Shown here: positions 8,823 through 19,169 of the stretch, one piece after another | How the letters are laid out: the number at the start of each line of letters is the position of its first letter | Position numbering within the stretch: the stretch's first letter is position 1 | Source of the DNA: Actinomycetes bacterium | GTDB taxonomy: Bacteria > Actinomycetota > Acidimicrobiia > Acidimicrobiales > Palsa-688 | Assembly (NCBI GenBank): GCA_021846485.1 | Contig: JAJZWW010000002.1 | Coordinates: 1 to 35,466, forward strand | DNA: 35,466 nt | Reading direction: 5' to 3' | Position numbers and translations under genes: made by a program | Notes under the pieces: model-generated | The model's database searches: none | The model's input: the letters and a program-made list of their open reading frames with translations, nothing else | What the model was told of the DNA's origin: nothing

Positions 8823-9997
8823 GCCGGCGACTCGGGATCGGCCTGCTCGGGGTCGGCTGGATGGGGTCGCTGCACACCCGCTCGCTCCGGCGCCTCCCCG
8901 ACCACTACCCCGATCTGGCCACCGGCTGCGACTTCGTCGTCGCCGCGGACCCCAGCCCGGGGGGGCGACGTCGCGCCGTCGAGGAGCTCGGCTACGAGCG
9001 AGCCGAACAGGACTGGCGGGCGGTCGTGGAGGACCCCCGAGTGGACCTGGTCTCGGTCACTGCCCCCAACGCCTTCCACCGGGAGATGTCCCTGGCGGTC
9101 ATCCACGCGGGCAAGGCCCTGTGGGTGGAGAAGCCGGTCGGCCGGGGAGTGGCGGAGACCGCGGAGGTCGCCGGGGCTGCGGCGCGCGCCGCCACGATCT
9201 CGGCCGTCGGCTTCAACTACCGCAACGTCCCGCTCGTGGAGCACGCAGTCGCGCTGATCGCCCGCGGGACCATCGGCCGGCTGACCGGGTTCCGCGGGTG
9301 GTTCCTCGGTGACTACGCGAGCAACCCGTGGGGGCCGCTCAACTGGCGTTTCTCGCGCGCCGGGGCAGGTTCGGGTGCCCTGGGCGACCTGATGTGCCAC
9401 GTCGTCGACCTGGCCGCCACCCTGGTCGGGCCGCTCCAGGAGGTGGTGGCGTCGACCGATGTGGTGGTCCCTCGCCGCCCACTGCCCACGGCGGGAGACG
9501 AGCACTTCAGCACGCTCGACTCGCCGGTCGAGCCGCCCGGCGACGACGTGCCCACCGGCCCCGTCGAGAACGAGGACAGCGCCCGCGCGCTGGTGCGCTT
9601 CACTGGCGGCGCCTCCGGGTTCCTGGAGGTCGGCCGGGCAGTGGTCGGGCCCCACTGCTCTCTCGGCTTCGAGGTCTACGGTAGCGCCGGGTCGCTGCGC
9701 TGGGACTTCGAGCGGATGAACGAGATGGGGCTCTACCGGGCCGACACGCCCGGCGACGCCGGCTACCGGCGGGTGCTCGCCCGACCCGGTCACGGGGAGT
9801 ACGGGCGCTTCCAGCCGGGACCGGCGATCGCCATGGGCTTCGACGACCTGAAGGTCGTGGAGGCGGCGCGGCTGGTGCGGGCCGTCGTGTCCGCCGAGAA
9901 GTGCACCCCGGGGTTGCCCGAGGCGCTGGCCGCCGCCCGGGCACTCGACGCCATGGAGCGGTCGGCGCTGAGCCGGGCATGGGAGCCGGTGGGATGA
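8819..9997 (+). CDS. Gfo/Idh/MocA family oxidoreductase
   Basis: RLGIGLLGVGWMGSLHTRSL; VEKPVGRG; GFNYRN; GALGDLMCHVVDLA; GTG start overlaps the preceding stop. Confidence 0.92.
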   Translation: MSRRLGIGLLGVGWMGSLHTRSLRRLPDHYPDLATGCDFVVAADPSPGGRRRAVEELGYERAEQDWRAVVEDPRVDLVSVTAPNAFHREMSLAVIHAGKALWVEKPVGRGVAETAEVAGAAARAATISAVGFNYRNVPLVEHAVALIARGTIGRLTGFRGWFLGDYASNPWGPLNWRFSRAGAGSGALGDLMCHVVDLAATLVGPLQEVVASTDVVVPRRPLPTAGDEHFSTLDSPVEPPGDDVPTGPVENEDSARALVRFTGGASGFLEVGRAVVGPHCSLGFEVYGSAGSLRWDFERMNEMGLYRADTPGDAGYRRVLARPGHGEYGRFQPGPAIAMGFDDLKVVEAARLVRAVVSAEKCTPGLPEALAAARALDAMERSALSRAWEPVG

Positions 9998-10360
9998 ACC
10001 GCCAGCGCCAGGAGCCCGGCCCCCCGGGGCGGGGCGGCGGAAGCCACGGCGAGCCCGGAGGGCTGCTGCGCCCGAAGGAGCCGGAACGTCTAACGTCGGA
10101 GCTGAACCGGGGGTTCCCGGAGGAGAGGAGGGGGGTCGCGGTCCTGGTCCTGGAAAGCCTCCAGCCATCACAGGAGCAAAGATGCGGGTGGGACGAGCGC
10201 CGAGGACCGCGCCGCCGCACCCCCTCACCTGCGAGTAGTAGCAACGAGTGGTAGCAATCTGCCGGCGGCACCATCCCGGCCCCGGCCCGCTCCGCGGACC
10301 GCACGGCCCCGCCGGAGAGCAAGGCATCAACGTTCCAACCAGAATGGGGGAATCCTCAGC

Positions 10361-11494
10361 ATGTCCTACGAAGTGAAAGAAGTCGACCCGCGCGAGCGGG
10401 AGCTGTCCCGCCGCCGGTTCCTCAAGCGAGCCGGGGCCGCCGCCCTGGCCGTCCCGGCACTCAGCACCGTGCTCGAGGCCTGCGGGACCTCGTCGCCGGG
10501 GACCGCCAACGCCTCCAGCTTCGGGCCCAACGGCAAGGACCCGTTCGGCAAGCATCCCAACTGGACCTTCGCCCTGATCAACCACGTGACGACCAACCCG
10601 TTCTTCGTGCCGACCCGCTACGGCGCCCAGGACGCCTGCGCCCTCCTCGGGGTCAGCTACACCTGGACCGGTTCGGCGAACTCGATCGTGCCGCACATGG
10701 TCTCGGCCATGAACACCGCCATCGCCGACAAGGTCCACGGCATCGGGGTGCCGGTGATCGACCCCACTGCCTTCATCAAGCCCACCGACGACGCCCTCAC
10801 CGAGGGCATCCCGGTCGTGGCCTACAACGCCAACCCGCCGGCCAACTCCAAGAACAACCAGATGGCCTACATCGGCCAGAACCTGTTCCAGGCCGGAGTG
10901 CTGGCCGGCCACAAGATCCTCAGCTACGTCTCCAAGGGCGACCTGGTCGGCGGGATGATCGCCACCCCGGGCACCGCCAACATCCAGCCCCGCATGGACG
11001 GGGCGAAGTCCGTGCTGGAGCCGGCCGGGGTCAACCTGGTCGAGGTGGCCACCGGCGCCCAGCTCTCCCAGGAGTTCTCGACGGTGCCCAGCTGGTACCT
11101 CGGGCACAAGGACGTCAAGTTCCTCTACGCGGTCGACGACGGCTCCGGCGAGGCGGTCGCCGAGACGATCACCAAGTACAACCTGAAGGGCAAGGTGCAC
11201 GGGTCGGGGTGGGACGTCGCCGTCCCGGAGCTGAAGGCCGTGAAGAACGGATCGCTGGACTTCTCCATCGACCAGCAGGCGTACCTCCAGGGCTTCATCC
11301 CGATCGTGCAGCTCTTCTTCTACCAGCTGTCGGGAGGCTTGATGCGGCCGTGCAACACCGACACCGGCCTCAACTTCATCACCTCCACCAACGTCGACAG
11401 CTACCTCAACGTCCCCTCCCGGTACGAGGGCAGCACCACCGCCGAGAAGGTCCTGTCGGTTCCCTCGAAGATCCCGGAGGTAGCGCTGCAATGA
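10361..11494 (+). CDS. Sugar/cyclitol ABC transporter substrate-binding protein (periplasmic-binding-protein-like), Tat signal and lipobox
   Basis: N-terminus LSRRRFLKRAGAAALAVPALSTVLEACG (twin Arg, lipobox-like Cys); class-B periplasmic binding protein features; followed by permease and ATPase with 4-nt overlaps. Confidence 0.9.
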   Translation: MSYEVKEVDPRERELSRRRFLKRAGAAALAVPALSTVLEACGTSSPGTANASSFGPNGKDPFGKHPNWTFALINHVTTNPFFVPTRYGAQDACALLGVSYTWTGSANSIVPHMVSAMNTAIADKVHGIGVPVIDPTAFIKPTDDALTEGIPVVAYNANPPANSKNNQMAYIGQNLFQAGVLAGHKILSYVSKGDLVGGMIATPGTANIQPRMDGAKSVLEPAGVNLVEVATGAQLSQEFSTVPSWYLGHKDVKFLYAVDDGSGEAVAETITKYNLKGKVHGSGWDVAVPELKAVKNGSLDFSIDQQAYLQGFIPIVQLFFYQLSGGLMRPCNTDTGLNFITSTNVDSYLNVPSRYEGSTTAEKVLSVPSKIPEVALQ

Positions 11495-12528
11495 GCCAGG
11501 CCATCCTTCCCCATGCCGGCGGAGACACCTACGCGACCCCCTCCGCCCGTACGGCTGGGAGGAGTGGCATTGGCTGGCGCGTGCTGGTCGAGCGGCGCGA
11601 GGCGGCGATCCTGGTCGTCGCCATCGCGCTCTTCGTCTACTTCACCGTCGCCTCGGCCAACTTCCTCACCGTCGCCGACCTGCAGAACCTCTCGCAGTTC
11701 GTGGGGCCGGTCGCGGTGATCGGGGCCGGCGAGGTGATGCTGCTCGTGTGCGCCGAGGTCGACCTGTCCGCCGGGACCGTGTTCGTGTTCATGCCCTTCG
11801 TCGTGTACTACGCGAACCAGGACCTGGGTCTGCCGATGCTGGCCTCGATCGTCGTCGCAGTGGTGGTCGCCGGCGTGGTGGGGGCGCTGAACGGGATCAT
11901 CACCACCAGCCTCAACGTGCCGTCGTTCATCACGACCCTCGGCATGCTGTTCGCCCTGGACGGGATCATGCTGGTCACCTCCAACGCCGCGCAGCTCACC
12001 ATGCCGACCGTCGGCACGCTCTCCAACGTCTTCGGCGGCTACGGGTGGTCGGAGATCATCTGGTCGGTGGTGTTGGTGGCCATCATGTACGTCGTGCTCA
12101 ACCGGACCCGCTTCGGCATGCACACTGTCGCCGCCGGGGGCAACCTGGTCGGCGCCTCCGAGGCCGGCGTGCCGGTGAACCGGGTGAAGATCTGGTGCTT
12201 CGTGATCTGCTCGGCGCTGTCGGGGCTCATTGGGATCGTCGACGCCACCCGCATCACCGTGCTCGACCCGGGCAACCCCGGGACCCAGGAGATGTTCTAC
12301 GCCATCGCGGCCGCGGTCATCGGCGGAACCGCCCTGACCGGAGGCAGCGGCACGGTGATCGGCGCGTTCGTCGGCGCCGTGGTCCTCGGCGTGCTGTTCG
12401 TCGGGCTCACCATCGTCGGCATCAGCGCCAACGCCTTCGTGCTGATCCTCGGAGCGGCCATCCTCGGGGCGATGATCGCCAACGTCCAGCTCGCCAGGTT
12501 CGCCGAGAAGAGGAAGCTGCCGTCGTGA
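11491..12528 (+). CDS. Ribose/xylose/inositol-type ABC transporter permease (RbsC-like)
   Basis: ATG at 11491; VMLLVCAEVDLSAGTVF, LNGIITTSLNVPSFITTLGML, AAAVIGGTALTGGSGTVIGAFVGAVVLGVL. Confidence 0.93.
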   Translation: MSQAILPHAGGDTYATPSARTAGRSGIGWRVLVERREAAILVVAIALFVYFTVASANFLTVADLQNLSQFVGPVAVIGAGEVMLLVCAEVDLSAGTVFVFMPFVVYYANQDLGLPMLASIVVAVVVAGVVGALNGIITTSLNVPSFITTLGMLFALDGIMLVTSNAAQLTMPTVGTLSNVFGGYGWSEIIWSVVLVAIMYVVLNRTRFGMHTVAAGGNLVGASEAGVPVNRVKIWCFVICSALSGLIGIVDATRITVLDPGNPGTQEMFYAIAAAVIGGTALTGGSGTVIGAFVGAVVLGVLFVGLTIVGISANAFVLILGAAILGAMIANVQLARFAEKRKLPS

Positions 12529-13352
12529 CCACCACCGACCTCCACGCCGCCCGCCACGACCGCTCCGTCGCGGGCGAGGAGATCCTCCGGACCGAGGGCA
12601 TCACCAAGCACTTCGGGCCGGTCGTCGCGCTGCGGGGAGTGGACATGCACCTCCGCCGCGGGGAGGTGCTCGGCCTGGTCGGGGACAACGGGGCGGGCAA
12701 GACCACCTTCGTGAAGATCCTCTGCGGCTACCAGCGGCCCGACGCCGGCAAGATGTTCGTCGAGGGCCAGGAGGTGCACTTCCGCTCGGTCAGCGACTCC
12801 CGGGCCGTGGGAATCGAGACGGTCTACCAGGATCTCGCCCTGGTCCCGCAGCTCCCGGTCTACAAGAACCTGTTCCTCAAGCGGGAGATCGTCGCCGGTG
12901 GCCGGCTCGGGTTCCTGTCCGACAACAAGATGCGCAGGCTCGCCCGTCAGTACCTCGGCGACATCAAGGTGAACGTCCCCTCGGTCGACGCCCCCGTCGA
13001 GCGACTCTCCGGCGGTCAGCGCCAGGCGATCGCCGTCGCCCGGGCGACCCGCTCCGACGTCAAGATCCTGCTGCTCGACGAACCGCTGTCGGCGATGGGC
13101 GCCAAGGAGTCGGCACTGATCATCGACTTGGTCCGCGACCTGTCGAAGAACCGCGGCGTGTCGATCATCGTGATCGACCACAACTACGCCCACATTTTCG
13201 AGCTGTGCGACCGGGTCAACGTCATCCACCAGGGCGTCGTGAGCTTCGACAAGCCGGTGGGGGACACCTCCTTGGAGGAGCTCACCAGCTACATGGTCTC
13301 GGAGTACCGCCAGGAGATCATGTCCGGGCGCGCGGCGCGCCAGGACGGCTGA
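12525..13352 (+). CDS. Sugar ABC transporter ATP-binding protein (single ABC domain)
   Basis: GTG at 12525; Walker [10 protein letters not shown], signature LSGGQRQA, Walker [13 protein letters not shown]. Confidence 0.93.
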   Translation: MTTTDLHAARHDRSVAGEEILRTEGITKHFGPVVALRGVDMHLRRGEVLGLVGDNGAGKTTFVKILCGYQRPDAGKMFVEGQEVHFRSVSDSRAVGIETVYQDLALVPQLPVYKNLFLKREIVAGGRLGFLSDNKMRRLARQYLGDIKVNVPSVDAPVERLSGGQRQAIAVARATRSDVKILLLDEPLSAMGAKESALIIDLVRDLSKNRGVSIIVIDHNYAHIFELCDRVNVIHQGVVSFDKPVGDTSLEELTSYMVSEYRQEIMSGRAARQDG

Positions 13353-14754
13353 GGCCGGCTCCCGGTCGGTCAGCGGTCAGGTCCCGGACGGCGGCGTAGC
13401 GCTCCCGCACCGCGGGGTCGGGCTCGGCCTCGCGCACGGTGGCCGGCGACGCCTCCCAGGTTGGCGGCCGGTCCCCGCCGGCGCGCGCCCACGCCGCCTG
13501 GAGGGCGGCGCCGTCGGCCACGTGCTCCCCCTCGGTGGGCACCACCACGGGTAGCCCGAGGATCGCGGGGGCGAGGGTGACCACCGCCGGGTTGCGCGCG
13601 CCGCCCCCGACGAGCAGCGCCCGGCGCGCCTCGACGCCGCTGCGGCGCAGCTGGTCCAGCCCGTCGGCGAGGCCGCACAAGAGCCCCTCGACGGCGGCCC
13701 GGGCGACGTTGGCGGCCACCAGGTTGGTGTCGGTGAGTCCGTGGAGGGCGCCGGTGGCGTCGGGCCGGTTGGGGGTGCGCTCCCCGACCAGGTAGGGGAC
13801 GAGCACCAGTCCCTCCGCCCCCGGCGGGGAGGAGAGTGCGAGCTCGGCGAGGCGGGAGGCGGACACCCCGAGCAGGCGGCAGGCCGCCTGAAGCACCCCA
13901 GCCCCGTTGAGGGTGCACACCAGCGGCAGGAACGCGCCCGTCGCGTCGGCGAAGCCGGCTACCGCCCCGGAGGGGTCGGCGGTCGGGGAGGCGTTCACCG
14001 CGGTCACCACGCCCGAGGTGCCGATGGAGACGACCACGTCACCGGCGGCGGCACCGAGCCCGAGCGCGGATGCGGCGTTGTCGCCGGCGCCGGGGGCGAC
14101 GAGAGCCCCGCCCGGGCTCTCCCCGACGACCTCTGCGGGGGCGGCCACCCGGGGCAGCCCCGGCGCCCGGCCCATGGCCAACCCGAGCAGGTCGGGGCGC
14201 CACGCCCCCGTCACCGGTGACCAGTACCCCGTGCCGCTGGCGTCGCTGCGGTCAGTGGTGAGCGCCGCCGCCGCCCCTTGTAGCCGCCAGGTCAGCCAGT
14301 CGTGGGGCAGGCACACCGCTGCCGTCGCCGCGGCGTTCGCTGGCTCGTGCTCCGCCAGCCACCGCAGCTTGGTGACCGTGAACGACGCCACCGGCACCGA
14401 CCCGACCGCCTCCGCCCACGCCGCCGCACCCCCTGGTAGCTCGGCCACCAGGTCGGCGGCCGCGGCAGCGGAGCGGGTGTCGTGCCACAGCAGCGCGTCG
14501 CGCACCACCTCGCCGGAGCCGTCGAGGCACACCATCCCGTGCTGCTGGCCGGCGACGGCGATGGCTGCCACGTCATCGAGACCGCCGGCATCGGACGCGG
14601 CCTCCTGGAGCGCCGCCCACCACGCCTCCGGTGGGACCTCCGAACCAGGGGGGTGGGCGGACCGCCCGGTGCGCACCGCCTCGCCGGTGTCGGCGTCGCG
14701 TACGACCACCTTGCAAGCGGTGGTGGACGAGTCGACCCCGGCGACCAGCGCCAT
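13318..14754 (-). CDS. xylB: Xylulokinase (FGGY family)
   Basis: [51 protein letters not shown]; directly downstream of xylA; 35-bp 3' overlap with the convergent ABC ATPase. Confidence 0.92.
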   Translation of the reverse strand: MALVAGVDSSTTACKVVVRDADTGEAVRTGRSAHPPGSEVPPEAWWAALQEAASDAGGLDDVAAIAVAGQQHGMVCLDGSGEVVRDALLWHDTRSAAAAADLVAELPGGAAAWAEAVGSVPVASFTVTKLRWLAEHEPANAAATAAVCLPHDWLTWRLQGAAAALTTDRSDASGTGYWSPVTGAWRPDLLGLAMGRAPGLPRVAAPAEVVGESPGGALVAPGAGDNAASALGLGAAAGDVVVSIGTSGVVTAVNASPTADPSGAVAGFADATGAFLPLVCTLNGAGVLQAACRLLGVSASRLAELALSSPPGAEGLVLVPYLVGERTPNRPDATGALHGLTDTNLVAANVARAAVEGLLCGLADGLDQLRRSGVEARRALLVGGGARNPAVVTLAPAILGLPVVVPTEGEHVADGAALQAAWARAGGDRPPTWEASPATVREAEPDPAVRERYAAVRDLTADRPGAGLSRPGAPRART

Positions 14755-14760
14755 CGGGCC

Positions 14761-15969
14761 CTACCGGGCACCCATCAGGTGCTCGAGGGCCAGCTGGTTG
14801 AGGCGCACGAACCCGTAGCCCCGCTCGCCCAGCTTGTCGGCGTCGAAGTCCTCCCAGGCCCCCCGGTCGGCGCGCAGGCCCTCGGCCGTCTCGCCGGGGT
14901 CGAGGGTCGGGGTGGTGAGGGTGGTGACCCCCGACACCTCCAGCGCCTCGGCGACCTCCGGGTCGGCGCGGTAGCTCGCCGCCCGCTGGGCGAGCAGCAG
15001 GTAGGTGCGCATGTTGGCCGCCGCCGAGTCCCACACGCCGCCGTCGTCCTCGGTGCGTGACGGCTTGTAGTCGAAGTGCCGCGGTCCGTCGTAGGCCGGG
15101 CCGCCACCGGGGGCGCCGTGCTCGAGCAGGTCCACCAGGAAGAAGGCGTTGACCAGGTCCCCGTGGCCGAAGACCAGGTCCTGGTCGAACTTGATCGACC
15201 GCTGCCCGTTGAGGTCGAGGTGGAACAGCTTCCCGGCCCAAAGCGCCTGGGCGACGCCGTGGGCGTAGTTGAGCCCGGCCATCTGCTCGTGCCCCACCTC
15301 GGGGTTGACCCCCACCATGTCGGCGTGCTCGAGGCCGGCGATGAACGCCAGGGCGTGGCCGACGGTTGGCAGGAGGATGTCGCCCCGGGGCTCGTTGGGC
15401 TTGGGCTCGAGGGCGAAGCGGATCGGCCAGCCCCGGTCGCGCACCCACCCTGCGAGGGTGTCGATCGCCTCCCGGTAGCGGTCCAGGGCAGCCCGGACGT
15501 CCTTGGCCCCCTCGAACTCCGAGCCTTCCCGCCCGCCCCAGAACACGTAGGTCGTCGCGCCCAGCTCGGCCGCCAGCTCCAGGTTGCGCATCACCTTGCG
15601 CACGGCGTAGCGCCGCACGGCCCGGTCGTTGCTCGTGAAACCGCCGTCTTTGAACACCGGGTGGGTGAACAGGTTGGTGGTCATCATCGGGACCACCATC
15701 CCCGTCTCCTCCAGCGCCTCCCGGAAACGGGCGATCGCCGCGTCCCGTGCTGCCGGGGTCGACCCCGGCGGGACCAGGTCGTCGTCGTGGAAGGTGATCC
15801 CCCACGCGCCGAGCTCGGCCAGCCGGTGCACCGCCCGGACCGGATCGAGAGGTGCGCGGGTTGCGTCCCCGAAAGTGTCACGGGCCTGCCAGCTCACGGT
15901 CCACAGACCGAAGCTGAACCGGTCGGACGGGCCGGGGTGGGGAGGGGAAGGGGCGGCCACGATCATCAC
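14761..15969 (-). CDS. xylA: Xylose isomerase
   Basis: [86 protein letters not shown]. Confidence 0.97.
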   Translation of the reverse strand: MMIVAAPSPPHPGPSDRFSFGLWTVSWQARDTFGDATRAPLDPVRAVHRLAELGAWGITFHDDDLVPPGSTPAARDAAIARFREALEETGMVVPMMTTNLFTHPVFKDGGFTSNDRAVRRYAVRKVMRNLELAAELGATTYVFWGGREGSEFEGAKDVRAALDRYREAIDTLAGWVRDRGWPIRFALEPKPNEPRGDILLPTVGHALAFIAGLEHADMVGVNPEVGHEQMAGLNYAHGVAQALWAGKLFHLDLNGQRSIKFDQDLVFGHGDLVNAFFLVDLLEHGAPGGGPAYDGPRHFDYKPSRTEDDGGVWDSAAANMRTYLLLAQRAASYRADPEVAEALEVSGVTTLTTPTLDPGETAEGLRADRGAWEDFDADKLGERGYGFVRLNQLALEHLMGAR

Positions 15970-16043
15970 CTCCGATGCTCGGGGTACGAGGCGAGACCCA
16001 CGGTAGCGCCGTCCGGCGCCAGCTGCCCCCTGGGGATCTCAGC

Positions 16044-17525
16044 TCACGCCGAAGCGACGTGGTCGGCGGTGGCTTCTGCGCCGTCGAGCCGGAGGCGTCC
16101 GAGCAACTCGGCCAGGCGGTCCCGCACCACCGTGTCGGCCGCCAGCTCCGGGTCGAACACCGAGGGCATCCCGAGCAGTGAGTCGACGACCTCTGACGTC
16201 GTACGGGTGCTGGTGACCCGGGCGGCGATCTCCTCGGCGAGGGGGTCGTCGACGGTCAGCGGCCGGCCCGAGTCGTCGCGCCGGTCGGCGACGAAGCGCA
16301 TCCACGCGGCCAGGCAGAGGAGTGCTGGCAGCGGCTCCGCGCCCTGGCGGCGGCGGTCGGCGATGGTGCCGAGGAGCCGCTGGGGAAGCTTCTGGCTGCC
16401 GTCCATGGCGACCTGGGCCGTGCGGTGGGGGAGAGCCCGGTTGGCGAAGCGCTCCATCAGCTGCTCCTGGTACGCGCCGAGATCGAGGCCCGGAGGGGGA
16501 GGCAGGAGGGTCGGGACCACGTCGTCAGCCATCAGCGCGCGCACGACCGCGGCGACGGCCGGTCGGCGGACGCACTCCGACACGAGCTGCCAGCCGGCCA
16601 GCTGCCCGAGGTAGGCGATCGTCGAGTGGCTGGCGTTGAGCAGGCGCACCTTGGCCCGCTCCCACGGCCGGGCGTCGTCGGTCAGGACCACCCCGGCGTG
16701 CTCCCACGCCGGTCGGGGTCCGGCGAAGTCGTCCTCGACCACCCAGTGGCAGAAGCGCTCGGCTACGACGGTGCCCTCGTCGGTGAGGCCCAGGCGCGCC
16801 GCGACCTCGGCCCGGTCGGCTGCGGTCGCCGCCGGAACTATCCGGTCGACCATCGTCGAGGGGAAGCGCACCTGGTCGTCCAGCCAGGCCAGCAGGTCGT
16901 CGCGCTCAGCGGACCGCTCGGCGAAGTCCCGCACCAGGCGCCCGACCGTGGCGCCGTTGTCGGCCAGGTTGTCGCAGCACACGACCGTCACCGGTCCCGC
17001 ACCGGCCCGCCGGCGGGCCCGGAGGCCGGCGGTCAGCTGCCCGACGGTCGTGCGCGGCGGCCGCCCCGCCAGGTCGGCTGCCAGCTCGGGATCGTCGGAG
17101 CGGAGCCGGCCGGTGCTGATGTCGTGGCGGTAGCCCTTCTCGGTGACCGTGAGGGTGACGACGTTCACCTCTGGGGTGGCGATGCGCTCGACCACGGTTG
17201 CCGGGTCGGCGCGGCCGTCGAGGACCTCACGGAGGGCCCCGACGACCCTCACGTCGCAGCCGCCGTCGCCCCGCTCCAGCAGGGTGTAGAGGCCGTCTTG
17301 CGGGGTGAGCCGGCGGCTCACCGTCCCGCTGCGCTGGGTGATCCCGCAGATCCCCCAGTCGCCACCGGCGACGGCGACGGCGTCCTCGGTCAGCACCGCC
17401 TGGTGGGCCCGGTGGAACGCTCCCAGCCCAAGGTGGACGATGCCCACCCCGAGGCGCGCGGGATCGACTCGGGGACGGGCGGCGGCAGGCAGGGTGGGCA
17501 GCGCCGCCAGCGACAGGCGGGTCAC
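16044..17525 (-). CDS. Mannitol dehydrogenase family protein (mannitol 2-dehydrogenase / fructuronate or tagaturonate reductase-like)
   Basis: VGIVHLGLGAFHRAHQAVLTED; VVCCDNLADNG; CHWVVEDDF; KVRLLNASHSTIAYLGQLAG. Confidence 0.9.
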   Translation of the reverse strand: MTRLSLAALPTLPAAARPRVDPARLGVGIVHLGLGAFHRAHQAVLTEDAVAVAGGDWGICGITQRSGTVSRRLTPQDGLYTLLERGDGGCDVRVVGALREVLDGRADPATVVERIATPEVNVVTLTVTEKGYRHDISTGRLRSDDPELAADLAGRPPRTTVGQLTAGLRARRRAGAGPVTVVCCDNLADNGATVGRLVRDFAERSAERDDLLAWLDDQVRFPSTMVDRIVPAATAADRAEVAARLGLTDEGTVVAERFCHWVVEDDFAGPRPAWEHAGVVLTDDARPWERAKVRLLNASHSTIAYLGQLAGWQLVSECVRRPAVAAVVRALMADDVVPTLLPPPPGLDLGAYQEQLMERFANRALPHRTAQVAMDGSQKLPQRLLGTIADRRRQGAEPLPALLCLAAWMRFVADRRDDSGRPLTVDDPLAEEIAARVTSTRTTSEVVDSLLGMPSVFDPELAADTVVRDRLAELLGRLRLDGAEATADHVASA

Positions 17526-17544
17526 GTCCTGCGGGCCCGGGTCC

Positions 17545-19095
17545 TCACAGCACGGCCCCGAGCTGCCAGGGGGTGAGCTCCTCGTCGCCGAATCCGAGCT
17601 CCTCGCTGCGGGTCCGCTCCCCCGACGCCACCGTCAGGATGCGCCCGAACAGCTCGGCGCCGAGCTCGTCCACCGGCACGCCGTCGAGCACCCGCCCGCA
17701 GTCGACGTCCATGTCGTCGGGCATGCGGGCGTAGAGCTCCGAGGTGGTCGCCAGCTTCAGGCTCGGCACCGGCTTGCAGCCGAACACCGATCCCCGCCCG
17801 GTGGTGAAGCACACCACCGTGGCGCCACCGGCGACCATCCCGGTCACCGACACCGGGTCGTACCCGGGGGTGTCCATGAACACCAGGCCGCGGGAGCGGA
17901 CCGGCTCTGCGTAGCCGACGACGTCGGTGAGCGGGCTGCGGCCAGCCTTGGCGACCGCCCCGAGCGACTTCTCCTCGATGGTGGTGATCCCGCCTGCCCG
18001 GTTGCCCGGGGAGGGGTTGGCGTCGAGGGTGGTCCCGTTGGCGCTGGCGTACGCGTCCCACCAGGCGAGGCGTTGCTCGAGACGGCGGGCGACCTCCGGC
18101 GACACCGCTCGTGCCGTGAGGAGGTGCTCGGCGCCGTGGACCTCGGGGGTCTCGCCGAGCACGGCGGTGCCGCCGGCGGCGACCAGCAGGTCGCTGGCCA
18201 CTCCGAGCACCGGATTGGCGGTCACCCCCGACCAGGCGTCGGAGCCGCCGCACTCGAGGCCCAGCACGAGCTCGGCGGCCGGCACCGGTCGGCGCTCGGT
18301 GACCGGCAGGCGATCGAGCAGCTCCCGCACCTGGTCCACTCCCCACTCCACCGCGCGCCGGGTCCCGCCCTCGCCTTGGATGGTCGCAGCGCGCACCGGG
18401 GTGCCCACCGGCAGCCCGATCTCCTCCACCAGGTCGTCGACCTGGTTGACCTCGCAGCCGAGGCCGAGGACGACCACCCCGGCCACGTTGGGGTGGCGGG
18501 CGTAGCCGGCGAGCGTCCGGCGTAGCACGGCCAGGCCCTCTCCGGCGGCGGCTGTGCCGCACCCCCCGCGATGGGTGAGGGCGAGCACCCCGTCCACCCG
18601 GCTCGGGTCCAACGCCCCGGGGCTCTCGAAGGCAGCGGTGATCCGTCGGACGGCGGTCGCCGAGCAGTTGACCGAGCTCAGCACGACCACGTAGTTGCGC
18701 GTGCCCACCCGACCGTCGGGGCGGACGATGCCGGCGAAGCCGGCTGCGTCTGCCGACCCGGCCGGCACCGGGGGAGCAGCTGGGGACCGGGCCGGCCGGC
18801 TGCCCGCCGGCAGCGTAGTGAGCGACGCCAGGTTGTGGGTGTGGACGTGCTCGCCGGCCCGGACCGCGGCGGTCGTCACGCCGATGGGCTGGCCGTACTT
18901 GCAGACCACCGCTCCGGCGGGAAGCTCCACCAAGGCGACCTTGTGGCCGGCGGGGACCTCCTCGGCGACGGTGACTACCGGCCCGCCCGCCGGCCCGGCC
19001 GGTGTGCCGGCGGGCAGCGGCTCGCGGGCGATGCCGACCGGGTCGTCGGGGTGGAGCCGGACGAGCGCTGCGTGCTCCACGGTCACTTCCCCCAC
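17545..19095 (-). CDS. uxaA: UxaA family hydrolyase, altronate dehydratase-like (N-terminal SAF-like plus C-terminal domains)
   Basis: N-terminus HKVALVELPAGAVVCKYGQPIGV; NYVVVLSSVNCSATAVRRI; ALTHRGGCG; LGLECGGSDAWSGVTANP; GVVCF-like region VVCFTTGRGSVFGCKPVPSLKLATTSELY; 19 nt upstream of the mannitol-dehydrogenase-family gene. Substrate not provable here. Confidence 0.85.
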   Translation of the reverse strand: MGEVTVEHAALVRLHPDDPVGIAREPLPAGTPAGPAGGPVVTVAEEVPAGHKVALVELPAGAVVCKYGQPIGVTTAAVRAGEHVHTHNLASLTTLPAGSRPARSPAAPPVPAGSADAAGFAGIVRPDGRVGTRNYVVVLSSVNCSATAVRRITAAFESPGALDPSRVDGVLALTHRGGCGTAAAGEGLAVLRRTLAGYARHPNVAGVVVLGLGCEVNQVDDLVEEIGLPVGTPVRAATIQGEGGTRRAVEWGVDQVRELLDRLPVTERRPVPAAELVLGLECGGSDAWSGVTANPVLGVASDLLVAAGGTAVLGETPEVHGAEHLLTARAVSPEVARRLEQRLAWWDAYASANGTTLDANPSPGNRAGGITTIEEKSLGAVAKAGRSPLTDVVGYAEPVRSRGLVFMDTPGYDPVSVTGMVAGGATVVCFTTGRGSVFGCKPVPSLKLATTSELYARMPDDMDVDCGRVLDGVPVDELGAELFGRILTVASGERTRSEELGFGDEELTPWQLGAVL

Positions 19096-19169
19096 GCTCT
19101 CACGCCCCGGATCCTACGGGTCGTAGCGTCCCTTGCCGCCCCCCGGCGGGAGCCCCGGAGGGCGGTGGC

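Noticed and set aside
8624-11491. 955-aa minus ORF
   Set aside because: Lies antisense to two well-supported oxidoreductases and the ABC binding protein; composition (GDRLG/VVDRVEELD-like) is typical of antisense translation in high-GC DNA.
13318-13352. 35-bp convergent overlap of xylB and ABC ATPase as an antisense regulatory device
   Set aside because: Short tail-to-tail overlaps are common in compact actinobacterial genomes; both reading frames look intact to the end.
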